From NCBI RefSeq assembly GCF_023330665.1, contig NZ_CP097127.1, positions 248,001-312,000 on the forward strand: DNA of 64,000 nt, given 5' to 3'. Each line of letters opens with the position of its first letter. The first letter of the stretch is position 1. The notes beneath the pieces are model-generated. The model was given only the letters and a program-made list of their open reading frames with translations, did not search any database and had not been told where the DNA came from. The stretch comes from Conexibacter sp. S30A1. Its GTDB lineage: Bacteria > Actinomycetota > Thermoleophilia > Solirubrobacterales > Solirubrobacteraceae. Below are positions 36,233 through 44,912 of this stretch, in pieces. A program made the position numbers and the translations under genes.

Positions 36233-38464
36233 GTGCGCCGCCGCGTCACATTCTCAAGAAACGTCACGCTGTCGCTTTCGCGCACGTGTCGCTGCTACTG
36301 CAAGTACTGCGCGTTTGCGACCCACAGGACGCACCTGCATGAGCCTGAGGAGGTGCTCGAGCTGCTTGACCGCGCCGTTTCGCGCCATCGCGCCAAGGAG
36401 CTTCTGGTGCTCACCGGCGAGCGTCCGGAGGTCAACGCGGGCGTGCGGGAACGGCTCTCAGCGCTCGGGTTCGAGGACTTCGTGGCCTACGTCGTGTGGG
36501 TCTGCGAGCGGGCGCTCGAGCGTGGCCTGCTGCCGCACACCAACCTCGGTGTGCTGAGCGCCACGGACCTGGCGCGGCTGCGCGAGGTGACCGCATCGCA
36601 GGGGCTGATGCTCGAGTCAGTCAACGCCGAGCTGATCGCCCACCAGGGCTCGCCGACCAAGCACCCGCAGGCACGCCTTGAGACGATCGCGGCCGCCGGT
36701 GAGCTGCGTATCCCTTTCACCAGCGGCATCCTCGTCGGGATCGGCGAACGCCCGGAGGAGCGCTTCGCCGCGATCGATGCGCTGGCGGACCTGCACGCGG
36801 CGCACGGCCATCTGCAGGAGATCATCATCCAGAACTTCGTTCCGCACCAGAGCTACTACGGCCGCGAGCCGGCACAGATCGCCACCGACGCGGCCGCTCG
36901 GTACTGGCGCACCGGGATTGGCGCCGCGCCCGAGCTGGCGGCGCCGCCGTGGGCGTGCGAGGTGACCCTCGACGACCTGCGCGACCTGGTGGCCCATGCC
37001 CACGCGCGGCTGCCCGGCGTCGGCATCCAGGTCCCGCCGAACCTGTCGGACTGGTGGCCCGAGCTCGTGGCGGCGGGCGCCACAGACCTCGGCGGCCTGT
37101 CGGCCAACGGCGATCACATCAGCCCTGAGCACCCTTTCCCGTCGCCTGCGCAGGTGCGCAAACGCCTCGCACAGGACGGCTACGCGTTGTCTGAGCGGCT
37201 CTGCGTCTACCCGGAGTTCATCGACCAGGCCTGGGTCGCGCAGGGCGTGCTGGACGTGATCAAGACCAGCTACTGGTCGTTCATCCCGCGGCGCGGCTCG
37301 GGGCGGCGCAGCGAGCTGGTGATCGCCCCGGACCTGGCCGGACGGGCGATCGAGAAGGGCGCCCGCGGCGAGCGTCTGGACAGCGAGGAGCTGACCGCCC
37401 TGTTTGCGGAGGAACGACCCGAGGTGATCGAGGAGCTCCGGGCGGCCGCTGACGCGCTGCGCGCCGAGCTGGCGGGGGAGACCGTCACCTTCGTCGTGAA
37501 CCGCAACATCAACGTCTCCAACGTCTGCACCGTCGGCTGCGCGTTCTGCGGCTTCGGACAGGGCAAGCGCTCACCCGACGCCTACGAGCATTCGGAGGCG
37601 GACTTTGCCGCGCGTATTGCCGACGCGGTGGCGTTCGGGGCCACCGAGCTGTGCATCCAATCGGGCATCCACCCGGACTGGACGCTCGACACCTACCTGC
37701 ACTGGTTGCGCTTCGCCAAGCAGGAGGGGGCGCGGCTTGGGGTCGATTTGCACCTGCACGCGTACTCGCCGATGGAGATCGCGCACATGTGCGACATCTC
37801 CGGTCTTTCGCCCGACGAGGTCTTTGTGCGGCTGCGCGACGCCGGTCTGGGCTCGACGCCTGGAACCGCCGCCGAGGTGCTGCACGACGGGGTGCGCGAG
37901 CGGATCTCGCCCAACAAGCTGCCGGTCGCCCGCTGGGTGCAGATCATCGAGGCCTCGCACCGCGCGGGCCTGCGCTCCACGGCGACCGTGATGTTCGGCC
38001 ACATCGAGGAGCCCGCGGAGCTGGCCGAGCACGTGCGGGTGGTACGGGCCCTGCAGGAGCGCACGGGTGGGATCACGGAGTTCGTGCCGCTCTCCTTCAT
38101 ACCGTTCCAGACGCTGCTCGGGCGCACCCACGGGATCGAGGAAATCAGCCCCGAGGAGAACCTCAAGCACACCGCTGTCTTCCGCCTGGCGCTCGGGCGC
38201 AGCATCAGAAACCTGCAGGCAAGCTGGGTGAAGATGGGGCTCGACGCTGCGACCGAGGCGCTGCGCTGGGGCGTCAACGACCTGGGCGGCACGCTGATGG
38301 AGGAGTCGATCAGCCGCCTGGCCGGTTCCTACCACGGCGTCAAGCTCGACCCAGAGGATCTGGTGGCCGCCGCCCACTCGGCCGGCCGTCCCGCGGCCGA
38401 GCGCACCACGCTCTACAGCATCCGCCGCCGCTACTCGCTGGGTGAGCCGGCCGGCGTACGGTAG
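36233..38464 (+). CDS. fbiC: FbiC, bifunctional FO synthase (CofG-CofH fusion)
   Basis: A 743-residue protein with two radical SAM domains. The CofG part has C19-x3-C23-x2-C26 (CRCYCKYC), and the CofH part has C432-x3-C436-x2-C439 (CTVGCAFC). Together they make FO, the deazaflavin core of coenzyme F420, from tyrosine and the flavin precursor. The fused form is typical of actinobacteria. GTG start at 36233. The later steps (cofD, cofC, cofE) are at 57-59 kb in the same window. Confidence 0.97.
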   Translation: MRRRVTFSRNVTLSLSRTCRCYCKYCAFATHRTHLHEPEEVLELLDRAVSRHRAKELLVLTGERPEVNAGVRERLSALGFEDFVAYVVWVCERALERGLLPHTNLGVLSATDLARLREVTASQGLMLESVNAELIAHQGSPTKHPQARLETIAAAGELRIPFTSGILVGIGERPEERFAAIDALADLHAAHGHLQEIIIQNFVPHQSYYGREPAQIATDAAARYWRTGIGAAPELAAPPWACEVTLDDLRDLVAHAHARLPGVGIQVPPNLSDWWPELVAAGATDLGGLSANGDHISPEHPFPSPAQVRKRLAQDGYALSERLCVYPEFIDQAWVAQGVLDVIKTSYWSFIPRRGSGRRSELVIAPDLAGRAIEKGARGERLDSEELTALFAEERPEVIEELRAAADALRAELAGETVTFVVNRNINVSNVCTVGCAFCGFGQGKRSPDAYEHSEADFAARIADAVAFGATELCIQSGIHPDWTLDTYLHWLRFAKQEGARLGVDLHLHAYSPMEIAHMCDISGLSPDEVFVRLRDAGLGSTPGTAAEVLHDGVRERISPNKLPVARWVQIIEASHRAGLRSTATVMFGHIEEPAELAEHVRVVRALQERTGGITEFVPLSFIPFQTLLGRTHGIEEISPEENLKHTAVFRLALGRSIRNLQASWVKMGLDAATEALRWGVNDLGGTLMEESISRLAGSYHGVKLDPEDLVAAAHSAGRPAAERTTLYSIRRRYSLGEPAGVR

Positions 38465-38485
38465 GTGCCGCGTGCCGTCGTGCCT

Positions 38486-38499
38486 CCCCCGAACGGGGG
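38486..38499 (+). terminator. Short GC hairpin after fbiC
   Basis: A 5-bp stem ccccc/ggggg with loop gaac lies in the 90-base gap between fbiC and fabD. There is no T run, so it is only a possible terminator. The promoter for the fab operon should lie between it and position 38555. Confidence 0.35.
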
Positions 38500-38554
38500 G
38501 CCAGCGCGCGCGGTCGCGTAACCTGCATCTCCACGGACACGTACGGTGATGGTG

Positions 38555-39397
38555 ATGACGAGCGCTCTCATGTTTCCCGGTCAGGGAAGCCAGACCGAAG
38601 ACATGCGCGACACGGTCGCGCAGCTGCGCCCCGACCTGCTCGCGCTGGCGTGCGAGGTGGTGGGCGAGGATCCCTTCCTGCAGGTCGAGCACGGCACCGC
38701 CTACGCGCAGCCGGCGATCTTCTGCGCAAGTCTCGCCGGCTACGGCGCGCTCGACGCTGCGACGCGGGCGGCGGCCAGTTACATGGCCGGGCACTCGCTC
38801 GGGGAGATCGGCGCGCTGGTCGCGGCCGGCGCGCTCTCAGAGCGCGACGGGCTGGAGCTCGTGGCGCTGCGCGGCCGCCTGATGCAAGAGGCCGGCGAGA
38901 CCGCCGGTGACGGCGGCATGATCGCGCTGCTCGGCGCCGAGGCCGCGGCCCGCGCCAGCGAGGTGGCGCAGCCGCACGGGTTGGCGGTCGCCAACGACAA
39001 CTCCCCCCAGCAGGTGGTGCTCTCGGGGTTGCGCAGCTCCCTGCCGGCGGCGGAGGCGACAGCCCGCGCGATCGGCCTGCGGGCGATGATCCTGCCCGTG
39101 ACGGGCGCCTTTCACTCACCGCTGATGGCCTCGGCCGTGGCACCGTTCAGGCAGGCACTTGACCGTGTCGAGCTTCGCCCCACCGCGGTGACCGTCGTCT
39201 CGGCGGTCACCGCCATGCCGTTTGACGACGTGCGCGCGCGGCTGGTCGAGGCGCTCATCGGACCGGTGCGCTGGCGCGAGGTGCTGCTCTACCTGCACGC
39301 ACGCGGCGTGCGGCGCTTTGTCGAGGTTGGCCCCGGCAAGGTGCTGACCGGGCTTGCCAAGCGCACCCTCAAAGAGGTCGAGCTCGCCAGTGTCTGA
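38555..39397 (+). CDS. fabD: Malonyl-CoA:ACP transacylase
   Basis: A 280-residue FabD. It begins with the family's FPGQGSQ, has the catalytic serine in MAGHSLGE (S81) and a later VTGAFHSPLM histidine. It loads malonyl groups on ACP. Four start codons lie in frame between 38546 and 38555 (GTG, ATG, GTG, ATG); I chose the last because FabD proteins usually start just before FPGQG. First gene of the fabD-fabG-acpP-fabF-fabI operon. Confidence 0.95.
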   Translation: MTSALMFPGQGSQTEDMRDTVAQLRPDLLALACEVVGEDPFLQVEHGTAYAQPAIFCASLAGYGALDAATRAAASYMAGHSLGEIGALVAAGALSERDGLELVALRGRLMQEAGETAGDGGMIALLGAEAAARASEVAQPHGLAVANDNSPQQVVLSGLRSSLPAAEATARAIGLRAMILPVTGAFHSPLMASAVAPFRQALDRVELRPTAVTVVSAVTAMPFDDVRARLVEALIGPVRWREVLLYLHARGVRRFVEVGPGKVLTGLAKRTLKEVELASV

Positions 39398-40151
39398 GCT
39401 CGGGTCTGCGCCGGCCTGGCCGCCGGCCGGCTGTGCCCTGGTCACCGGCGGCTCGCGCGGGATCGGCGCCGCGATCGCGCGCGCGCTCGCCCAGGAAGGC
39501 TGGCCGGTTGCGGTGAACTACAACGGCAGCGCACAGGCGGCCGCCGAGGTCGTCTCAGCGATCGAGGCAGCGGGCGGTCGTGCCGTGGCGCTGCAGGGGG
39601 ACGTGGCTGACCCACAGGTACCCGAGCTGGTCTTCGCGCAGGCCGAGGAACGGCTGGGGGTGCCGGTGCTGGCGCTCGTCAACAACGCCGGTATCACCCG
39701 CGACAACCTCGCGCCATCGCTGACAGATGAGGAGTGGGACGCGGTGATCGCGACCAACCTGACCGGCGCGTTTCGCTTCACGCGGCGAGCGCTCAAGGGG
39801 ATGATGCGCGCGCGGGTCGGACGGATCGTCAACATCGCCTCCGTCAGCGCGCTGCGGGCGAACCCGGGCCAGGCCAACTACGCCGCCGCCAAGGCGGGGC
39901 TGGTGCAGTTCACGCGCACCGTCGCCGTGGAGGTCGCGCGCCGGGGTGTGACGGTGAACGCCGTCGCCCCGGGCTTCATCGCCACGGACATGACCAGCGA
40001 GCTGATCGGACCGGATCTGCTCGCGGCGATCCCTGCCAGGCGCGCTGGCAATGTCGAAGAGGTGGCAGCTTGCGTACGCTTTCTCGTATCGCGGCAGGCG
40101 AGCTACGTGACCGGCGCGGTGCTTACAGTCGATGGCGGGCTGGGGGCCTGA
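39390..40151 (+). CDS. fabG: 3-oxoacyl-ACP reductase
   Basis: A 253-residue SDR protein: LVTGGSRGIGAAIARAL for NADPH, LVNNAGITRDNLAPSLTDEEWD, NIASVSALRANPGQANYAAAKAGL with Ser-Tyr-Lys, and the C-terminal ASYVTGAVLTVDGGLGA. It starts at GTG 39390, overlapping the fabD stop by 8 bases. It reduces beta-ketoacyl-ACP in fatty acid elongation. Confidence 0.95.
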   Translation: MSELGSAPAWPPAGCALVTGGSRGIGAAIARALAQEGWPVAVNYNGSAQAAAEVVSAIEAAGGRAVALQGDVADPQVPELVFAQAEERLGVPVLALVNNAGITRDNLAPSLTDEEWDAVIATNLTGAFRFTRRALKGMMRARVGRIVNIASVSALRANPGQANYAAAKAGLVQFTRTVAVEVARRGVTVNAVAPGFIATDMTSELIGPDLLAAIPARRAGNVEEVAACVRFLVSRQASYVTGAVLTVDGGLGA

Positions 40152-40195
40152 GCGCTCCGGCTGCCGTGAACCCGAATGAAACGAAAGAGGAGCAG

Positions 40196-40441
40196 ATGAG
40201 CGCAGTAACCAAGGAGCAGGTGCAGGAGCGGGTCGTCGAGGCGCTTGCGAGCTTTGGCCCGGACGCCGCCGACATCGCGCCGGAGTCCACCTTCGAGGAG
40301 CTCGACATCGACTCGCTGGACCTGGTCGAGCTGGCCCAGATCGTGGAGGACGAGTACGGCGTGGTGCTCAAGGGCGAGGACATGAAGGAGCTCAAGACCG
40401 TCGGCGAGGCGGTTGACCTGATCACCGAGCGCGCCAACTAG
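40196..40441 (+). CDS. acpP: Acyl carrier protein
   Basis: An 81-residue acidic ACP. The phosphopantetheine serine is in EELDIDSLDLVELAQIVEDEYGV. A good ribosome site (agagg) precedes ATG 40196. Central carrier for the surrounding fatty acid synthesis enzymes. Confidence 0.97.
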   Translation: MSAVTKEQVQERVVEALASFGPDAADIAPESTFEELDIDSLDLVELAQIVEDEYGVVLKGEDMKELKTVGEAVDLITERAN

Positions 40442-40473
40442 GCGCGCCGCGCTCAGGGACTGAAGGCGCCGCG

Positions 40474-41697
40474 ATGGCTGACAAGCGTCGAGCTGTGATA
40501 ACCGGGATCGGTGCGGTCACCCCGCTTGGGGTGGGTGCGCGCTACCTGCATGAGCGCTGGGCCCGGGGTATCAGCGGCGTCAGCGTGCGCGACGGTCAGG
40601 CCGGTGGTTACTGTGACGCCTACGACCCGGCTGAGCATCTCTCGGTCAAGGAGGCCCGCAGGCTTGACCGCTTCGCCCAGTTCGCCGTCATCGCCGCCGA
40701 TGAGGCGATCGGCGACGCGGGCTGGTCCGACGGCAGCCCCTATGACCCGATGCGGGTCGGACTCGTGATGGCGACCGGGATCGGCGGCTTCACGACCGTG
40801 CAGGCGAACCTCGACGTGATGCGCGAGAAGGGCCCGACACGGATCTCGCCGCTGGGCATCCCGATGTACATGCCGAACGCCGCTGCGGCGGCGGTCTCGA
40901 TGCGCCACGGCATCCAGGGCCAGTCCTTCGCCGTCGCCTCCGCCTGCGCCTCCAGCGGGCACGCGATCGGCCTGGCCGCCCGCATGATCCAGTACGGAGA
41001 TGCGGATGCGGTCATCGCCGGCGGCGCCGAGGCGACGCTCACCGACTTCGGCTTCGGCTCCTTCAACACCATGTCGGCGCTGTCCAAGATCGGCATCTCG
41101 TGTCCGTTTGACGCGCGCCGCGACGGTTTCATCATGGGCGAGGGGGCCGGTGTGCTGGTGCTCGAGGAGTACGAGCAGGCACTCGCGCGCGGAGCCACGA
41201 TCATCGGCGAGGTGGCGGGCTATGGCTCCACCTCGGACGCCCACCACCTGACCGCACCGGAGCCCACCGGCCGCCCGGCCGCCCAGGCGATCAAGCTTGC
41301 GCTCGACGATGCCGGCCTGACGCCGGGCGAGGTCAGCTACGTCAACGCGCACGGCACCTCCACCGAGCTCAACGACGCAGCCGAGACCGTGGCGCTCAAG
41401 CTGGCGCTCGGCGAGCACGCCTACCGGATCCCGGTCTCCTCGACCAAGTCGGCCACCGGGCATCTGCTCGGCGCCGCCGGCGCGATCGAGGCGGTCGCGA
41501 CCGTGCAGGCGCTGAACGCGCGCGTCGTGCCGCCGACGCTCAACTACGAGGTTCCCGACCCGGAGCTCGACCTCGACTACGTGCCCAACAACGCCCGCGA
41601 GCTGGTGGTGGCTGGCGAGGGCGCCCCGGCTGCGATCTCAAACTCGTTTGCCTTCGGCGGGCACAACGTCTCGCTTGTGATCAGGGGCCGGGGATGA
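40474..41697 (+). CDS. fabF: Beta-ketoacyl-ACP synthase II
   Basis: A 407-residue ketosynthase. The active-site cysteine lies in SACASSGHAIG, and the two histidines are in NAHGTSTELND and KSATGHLLGAAG. The glycine-rich end is FAFGGHNVSL. It condenses malonyl-ACP with acyl-ACP. The position 32 bases after acpP is standard. No fabH is present in the operon. Confidence 0.97.
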   Translation: MADKRRAVITGIGAVTPLGVGARYLHERWARGISGVSVRDGQAGGYCDAYDPAEHLSVKEARRLDRFAQFAVIAADEAIGDAGWSDGSPYDPMRVGLVMATGIGGFTTVQANLDVMREKGPTRISPLGIPMYMPNAAAAAVSMRHGIQGQSFAVASACASSGHAIGLAARMIQYGDADAVIAGGAEATLTDFGFGSFNTMSALSKIGISCPFDARRDGFIMGEGAGVLVLEEYEQALARGATIIGEVAGYGSTSDAHHLTAPEPTGRPAAQAIKLALDDAGLTPGEVSYVNAHGTSTELNDAAETVALKLALGEHAYRIPVSSTKSATGHLLGAAGAIEAVATVQALNARVVPPTLNYEVPDPELDLDYVPNNARELVVAGEGAPAAISNSFAFGGHNVSLVIRGRG

Positions 41698-41713
41698 TCG
41701 GCGGTGGGATCTG

Positions 41714-42499
41714 ATGGCCGGCCTGCTGGCCGGCAAGCGGCTGTTGATCACCGGGGTCATCACCAAGGACTCGATGGCCTTTCACGTCGCGGCGCGCGCG
41801 CAGCAGGAGGGCGCCGAGGTGGTGCTGACGAGCTTCGGCCGCGTGCGGCGGCTGACCGAGCGAGCCGCGGCGCGGCTCGATACGCCCGTGGATGTGCTCG
41901 AGCTTGACGTCAACCGGCCCGAGGACCTGGAGGCCGTCGCGGCGGAGATCGGCTCACGCTGGGGCGGCCTTGACGGTGTGCTGCATGCGATCGCCTTCGC
42001 ACCCGCAGACGCGCTCGGCGGGCGCTTCATGACCACGCCCGCCGCGAGCGCCTTGACCGCTTTTCAAACGAGCGCCTTCAGCCTCAAGGCGCTCGCGGCG
42101 GCGCTCGCGCCGCTGATGCCGCCAGGCGCATCGATCGTCGGCCTTGACTTCGATGCCTCGCGCGCCTGGCCGGTGTATGACTGGATGGGGGTCGCCAAGG
42201 CGGCGCTCGAGTCGGTGTCACGCTACCTGGCACGCGATCTGGGCGCCCGTGGCATCCGCGTGAACCTCGTGAGCGCGGGGCCGCTCGGCACCGTCGCCGC
42301 GCGCGACATTCCCGGCTTTGAACAGCTGGCCGCGCTCTGGCAGCAGGGGGCGCCGCTCGGCTGGGACATAACGGACCCCGCGATCATCGCGGGGCCCGTC
42401 TGCTTCCTGCTATCTGAGCTCGCGCGCGGGATCTCGGGTGAGATCCTGCATGTCGACGGCGGCTTTCACGCCGTCGGCGCGGCTATTGCACCGAGTTGA
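41714..42499 (+). CDS. fabI: Enoyl-ACP reductase (NADH), FabI/InhA type
   Basis: A 261-residue divergent SDR: GKRLLITGVITKDSMAFHVA is the FabI type cofactor segment, and YDWMGVAKAALESVSRYLA gives the Tyr-x6-Lys pair. The C-terminus, ILHVDGGFHAVGA, is typical. It performs the last reduction in the elongation cycle and is of the isoniazid/triclosan target class. Its end overlaps the convergent DsbA-like gene by 17 bases. Confidence 0.95.
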   Translation: MAGLLAGKRLLITGVITKDSMAFHVAARAQQEGAEVVLTSFGRVRRLTERAAARLDTPVDVLELDVNRPEDLEAVAAEIGSRWGGLDGVLHAIAFAPADALGGRFMTTPAASALTAFQTSAFSLKALAAALAPLMPPGASIVGLDFDASRAWPVYDWMGVAKAALESVSRYLARDLGARGIRVNLVSAGPLGTVAARDIPGFEQLAALWQQGAPLGWDITDPAIIAGPVCFLLSELARGISGEILHVDGGFHAVGAAIAPS

Positions 42500-43325
42500 T
42501 CGCGCTCACGTAGGCGCTGTAGCCCTTCTGCGGCAGACCGATGATCGCGTTGGCGACGCCCTTGGGGCCGCTGATCACGAGCGTCGGGGTGGAGCCACCC
42601 TGGCTGACCGTGATGCCCTGCTGGTTCTGAGCGTTGATCTCGCGCTTCAGGCTCGCGAGCTTGCGGTCGGCCATCCACTTTTTGAAGTTGAGGCCCGGGA
42701 TCTGCTTGGCGAGCCCTTCCAGGTAGCTCTCGGTGACGTAGTTGGTCGCCTCGTGTCCCTGCTCGTTGTACATCAGCTCGATGTAGTTCCAGCCCTTGCC
42801 CTGCAGGCCGGCGGCGTAGGCGGCGACCTGCTGCTGCATGAACGCGCTCTTGTCAGGGTTCAGGCTCGAGGCGGTCTCGAGCGACTTGTAGACGAGCTTG
42901 GCCTTGCCGGGGCGCACGTAGTCGGTGATCAGCTTGTCCAGCCAGCCCGACCCCTGCTCGCTCTCAGGGTTGGTGAAGCTGGTCGGCGTCGCCAGCACGT
43001 CGCAGACCGAGCACTCGAGGTCGCCGTACTCGGTGATCGTCACCGGTGCACTGGGCTTGCCGAGCGTCTCGCCCGACTGCGGGATGCCGGCCAACAGGCC
43101 GTTTACGTGCGTCTGTGCCGTCTTCGCCTCGGGGCTGTTGACGTTGACGGCCTTGCCGCCGCCCGCTGAGAGCGCGATCGCCACGACCACGACCGCGACC
43201 GCCACCACCACCGCCCCACCCAGGATCTGGATGCGCCGCGTGCGCGCGGCCCTGCTGGCCGCCTCCTGCTGTGCGGCCAAGCGCTGCTGGCGGGCCGCCT
43301 CCTTCTGTTCCTTGCGTGAAGCCAT
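42483..43325 (-). CDS. Membrane-anchored DsbA-like thioredoxin-fold protein
   Basis: A 280-residue protein. A charged, coiled N-terminus (RKEQKEAARQQRLAAQQEA) precedes one TM helix (about 34-52), and the outer domain is of DsbA/thioredoxin fold with the redox motif CSVC (in YGDLECSVC) and a cis-proline-like STPTLVISGP. It likely forms or exchanges disulfides in secreted proteins. Similar proteins precede or follow vitamin K epoxide reductases in actinobacteria; none is visible here. Confidence 0.88.
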   Translation of the reverse strand: MASRKEQKEAARQQRLAAQQEAASRAARTRRIQILGGAVVVAVAVVVVAIALSAGGGKAVNVNSPEAKTAQTHVNGLLAGIPQSGETLGKPSAPVTITEYGDLECSVCDVLATPTSFTNPESEQGSGWLDKLITDYVRPGKAKLVYKSLETASSLNPDKSAFMQQQVAAYAAGLQGKGWNYIELMYNEQGHEATNYVTESYLEGLAKQIPGLNFKKWMADRKLASLKREINAQNQQGITVSQGGSTPTLVISGPKGVANAIIGLPQKGYSAYVSAINSVQ

Positions 43326-43412
43326 ACGCCAAGTAAATCAGGAGGGGGCCCGCCGAATCGAACAACTGTGTAAGGGTCGCGTCAAGTCCGGCCGTCGTTT
43401 GGCGGCGCGAGC

Positions 43413-44912
43413 CTACGCCTGCAGGCCGGGCTGCGGCTTGAAGGTGGCGCTCTCATCCAGCGGCGGCACGCCGTGGTGCTCGAGTGCGTGCTGAGCCGCG
43501 GCTGCGACCCGCTCCGGGTGACGAGCGCGCATGTAGGCGAGCCACACCCCGACCAGCACCGCGCAGGCGCCGGCGATGATCAGGCTGAGGTCTCCGGGGT
43601 AGGGGGGGAACGGGTTCAGCGACCCGTAGTAGGCCAGCACCGGCGTGGCCACACCCACGATTGCGACCACCAGCCGCCAGAGCCGCGCGCCGCCGCTCCA
43701 GTCGCGCCAGATGATCCGGAAGGCTGCAACCGCCAGCATCGCGTAGACCGCCTCGATCAGAAACGAGCCGACGCCGGCGCTGACCTGGAAGGCCTCGATG
43801 TTGTTGGGCAGCTTGACGAGGTTGCCCAGCGTTGTCACCCCGCCGAGGATGATCGCGATCGTGCCCGCGGCGAGGATCACGAGGTTGCCGCCGAGCGGTG
43901 TCTCGTGACGTGAGAGGCGCGTGGTGAACTTCGGCAGCAGGCCGTCGCGGCCGAGCGCGAAGAACACGCGCGAGCCGGCGACGGTGAACGCCAGCGCCAC
44001 CGAGATCGAGTCGAGCATCACGACCAGGTCGATCAGCACCGAGAGCCAGTGACCGTCGTAGGTCTGTGCCAGCGCCCCCATCGGCGAGGGGTCCGCGGCC
44101 CAGGCGGTGGCCGACTGTTTGACGCCGAAGCCGACGGCGCCCGCGTAGGTGACCAGCAGGAAGAACACGCCGGCGAGCGCGACCGAGCCGATCAGCGCCG
44201 TCGGGATCGCCTTGTGCGGCTCGCGCGCCTCCTCGCCGATCGATGCTGCGGCCTCGAAGCCGATGAACAGCGTGACCGCGAACAGGATGCCGTGAAAGAC
44301 GCTGCCCCACGAGCTGTGGCCGGTGCCGAACACGGCCAGCGTGTTGCCGTTGGCGCCGCCCTTGGCGATGATCGTGACCGCCAGGATCAGAAACGGGATC
44401 ATCGAGATGCCCGCCAGCGCGAGCACACCCTGGATCGCGACCCTCACGCCGCGATGGTTGAGGCCCACGGCGATCGCCAGGATCACGATCGACGGGATCC
44501 ACCAGGTGACGTTCACGTGGATGTCGGCGAGGAAGGTCTGGGCCAGAAAGCCGTTGGCGATGAACACGCCGCCACCGCCGAGGAAGAGGATGCCCAGGCC
44601 GTAGATGCCGGCGCCAAACACGCCCGCCATCGGGTGCGCGCCATGCACCAGGTACTCATACATCGCGCCGGCGCCCGCGTAGCGGCGCGCAAACAGCGAG
44701 ATCACGTAGCCCAGGCAGACCGCGCCGATCGTGCCGAGCAGTACCGAGAGCGGCGTGCTGAAGCCGGCCACGCTCGCGATCAGGCCGGTCAGGAGACCGG
44801 CGGAGAACATCGGCCCGATCGCCAGCGACTGGCCGACGGCGTGGATCGTTGTCAGGCGCCGTTCGCCCAGGTGGCCCGACTCGCCGGCCACGACCTCATT
44901 GACAGTGCTCAT
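43413..44912 (-). CDS. APC family amino acid/amine permease
   Basis: A 499-residue transporter with about 12 hydrophobic helices. APC-family features are the first helix region (AVGQSLAIGPMFSAGLLTGLIASVAG) and the FIGFEAAASIGEEAREPHKAIP segment. It is the last gene of the ten-gene amine-catabolism operon and overlaps the aldehyde dehydrogenase stop by 4 bases. It is the most likely importer of the pathway substrate, an amino acid or amine. Confidence 0.9.
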   Translation of the reverse strand: MSTVNEVVAGESGHLGERRLTTIHAVGQSLAIGPMFSAGLLTGLIASVAGFSTPLSVLLGTIGAVCLGYVISLFARRYAGAGAMYEYLVHGAHPMAGVFGAGIYGLGILFLGGGGVFIANGFLAQTFLADIHVNVTWWIPSIVILAIAVGLNHRGVRVAIQGVLALAGISMIPFLILAVTIIAKGGANGNTLAVFGTGHSSWGSVFHGILFAVTLFIGFEAAASIGEEAREPHKAIPTALIGSVALAGVFFLLVTYAGAVGFGVKQSATAWAADPSPMGALAQTYDGHWLSVLIDLVVMLDSISVALAFTVAGSRVFFALGRDGLLPKFTTRLSRHETPLGGNLVILAAGTIAIILGGVTTLGNLVKLPNNIEAFQVSAGVGSFLIEAVYAMLAVAAFRIIWRDWSGGARLWRLVVAIVGVATPVLAYYGSLNPFPPYPGDLSLIIAGACAVLVGVWLAYMRARHPERVAAAAQHALEHHGVPPLDESATFKPQPGLQA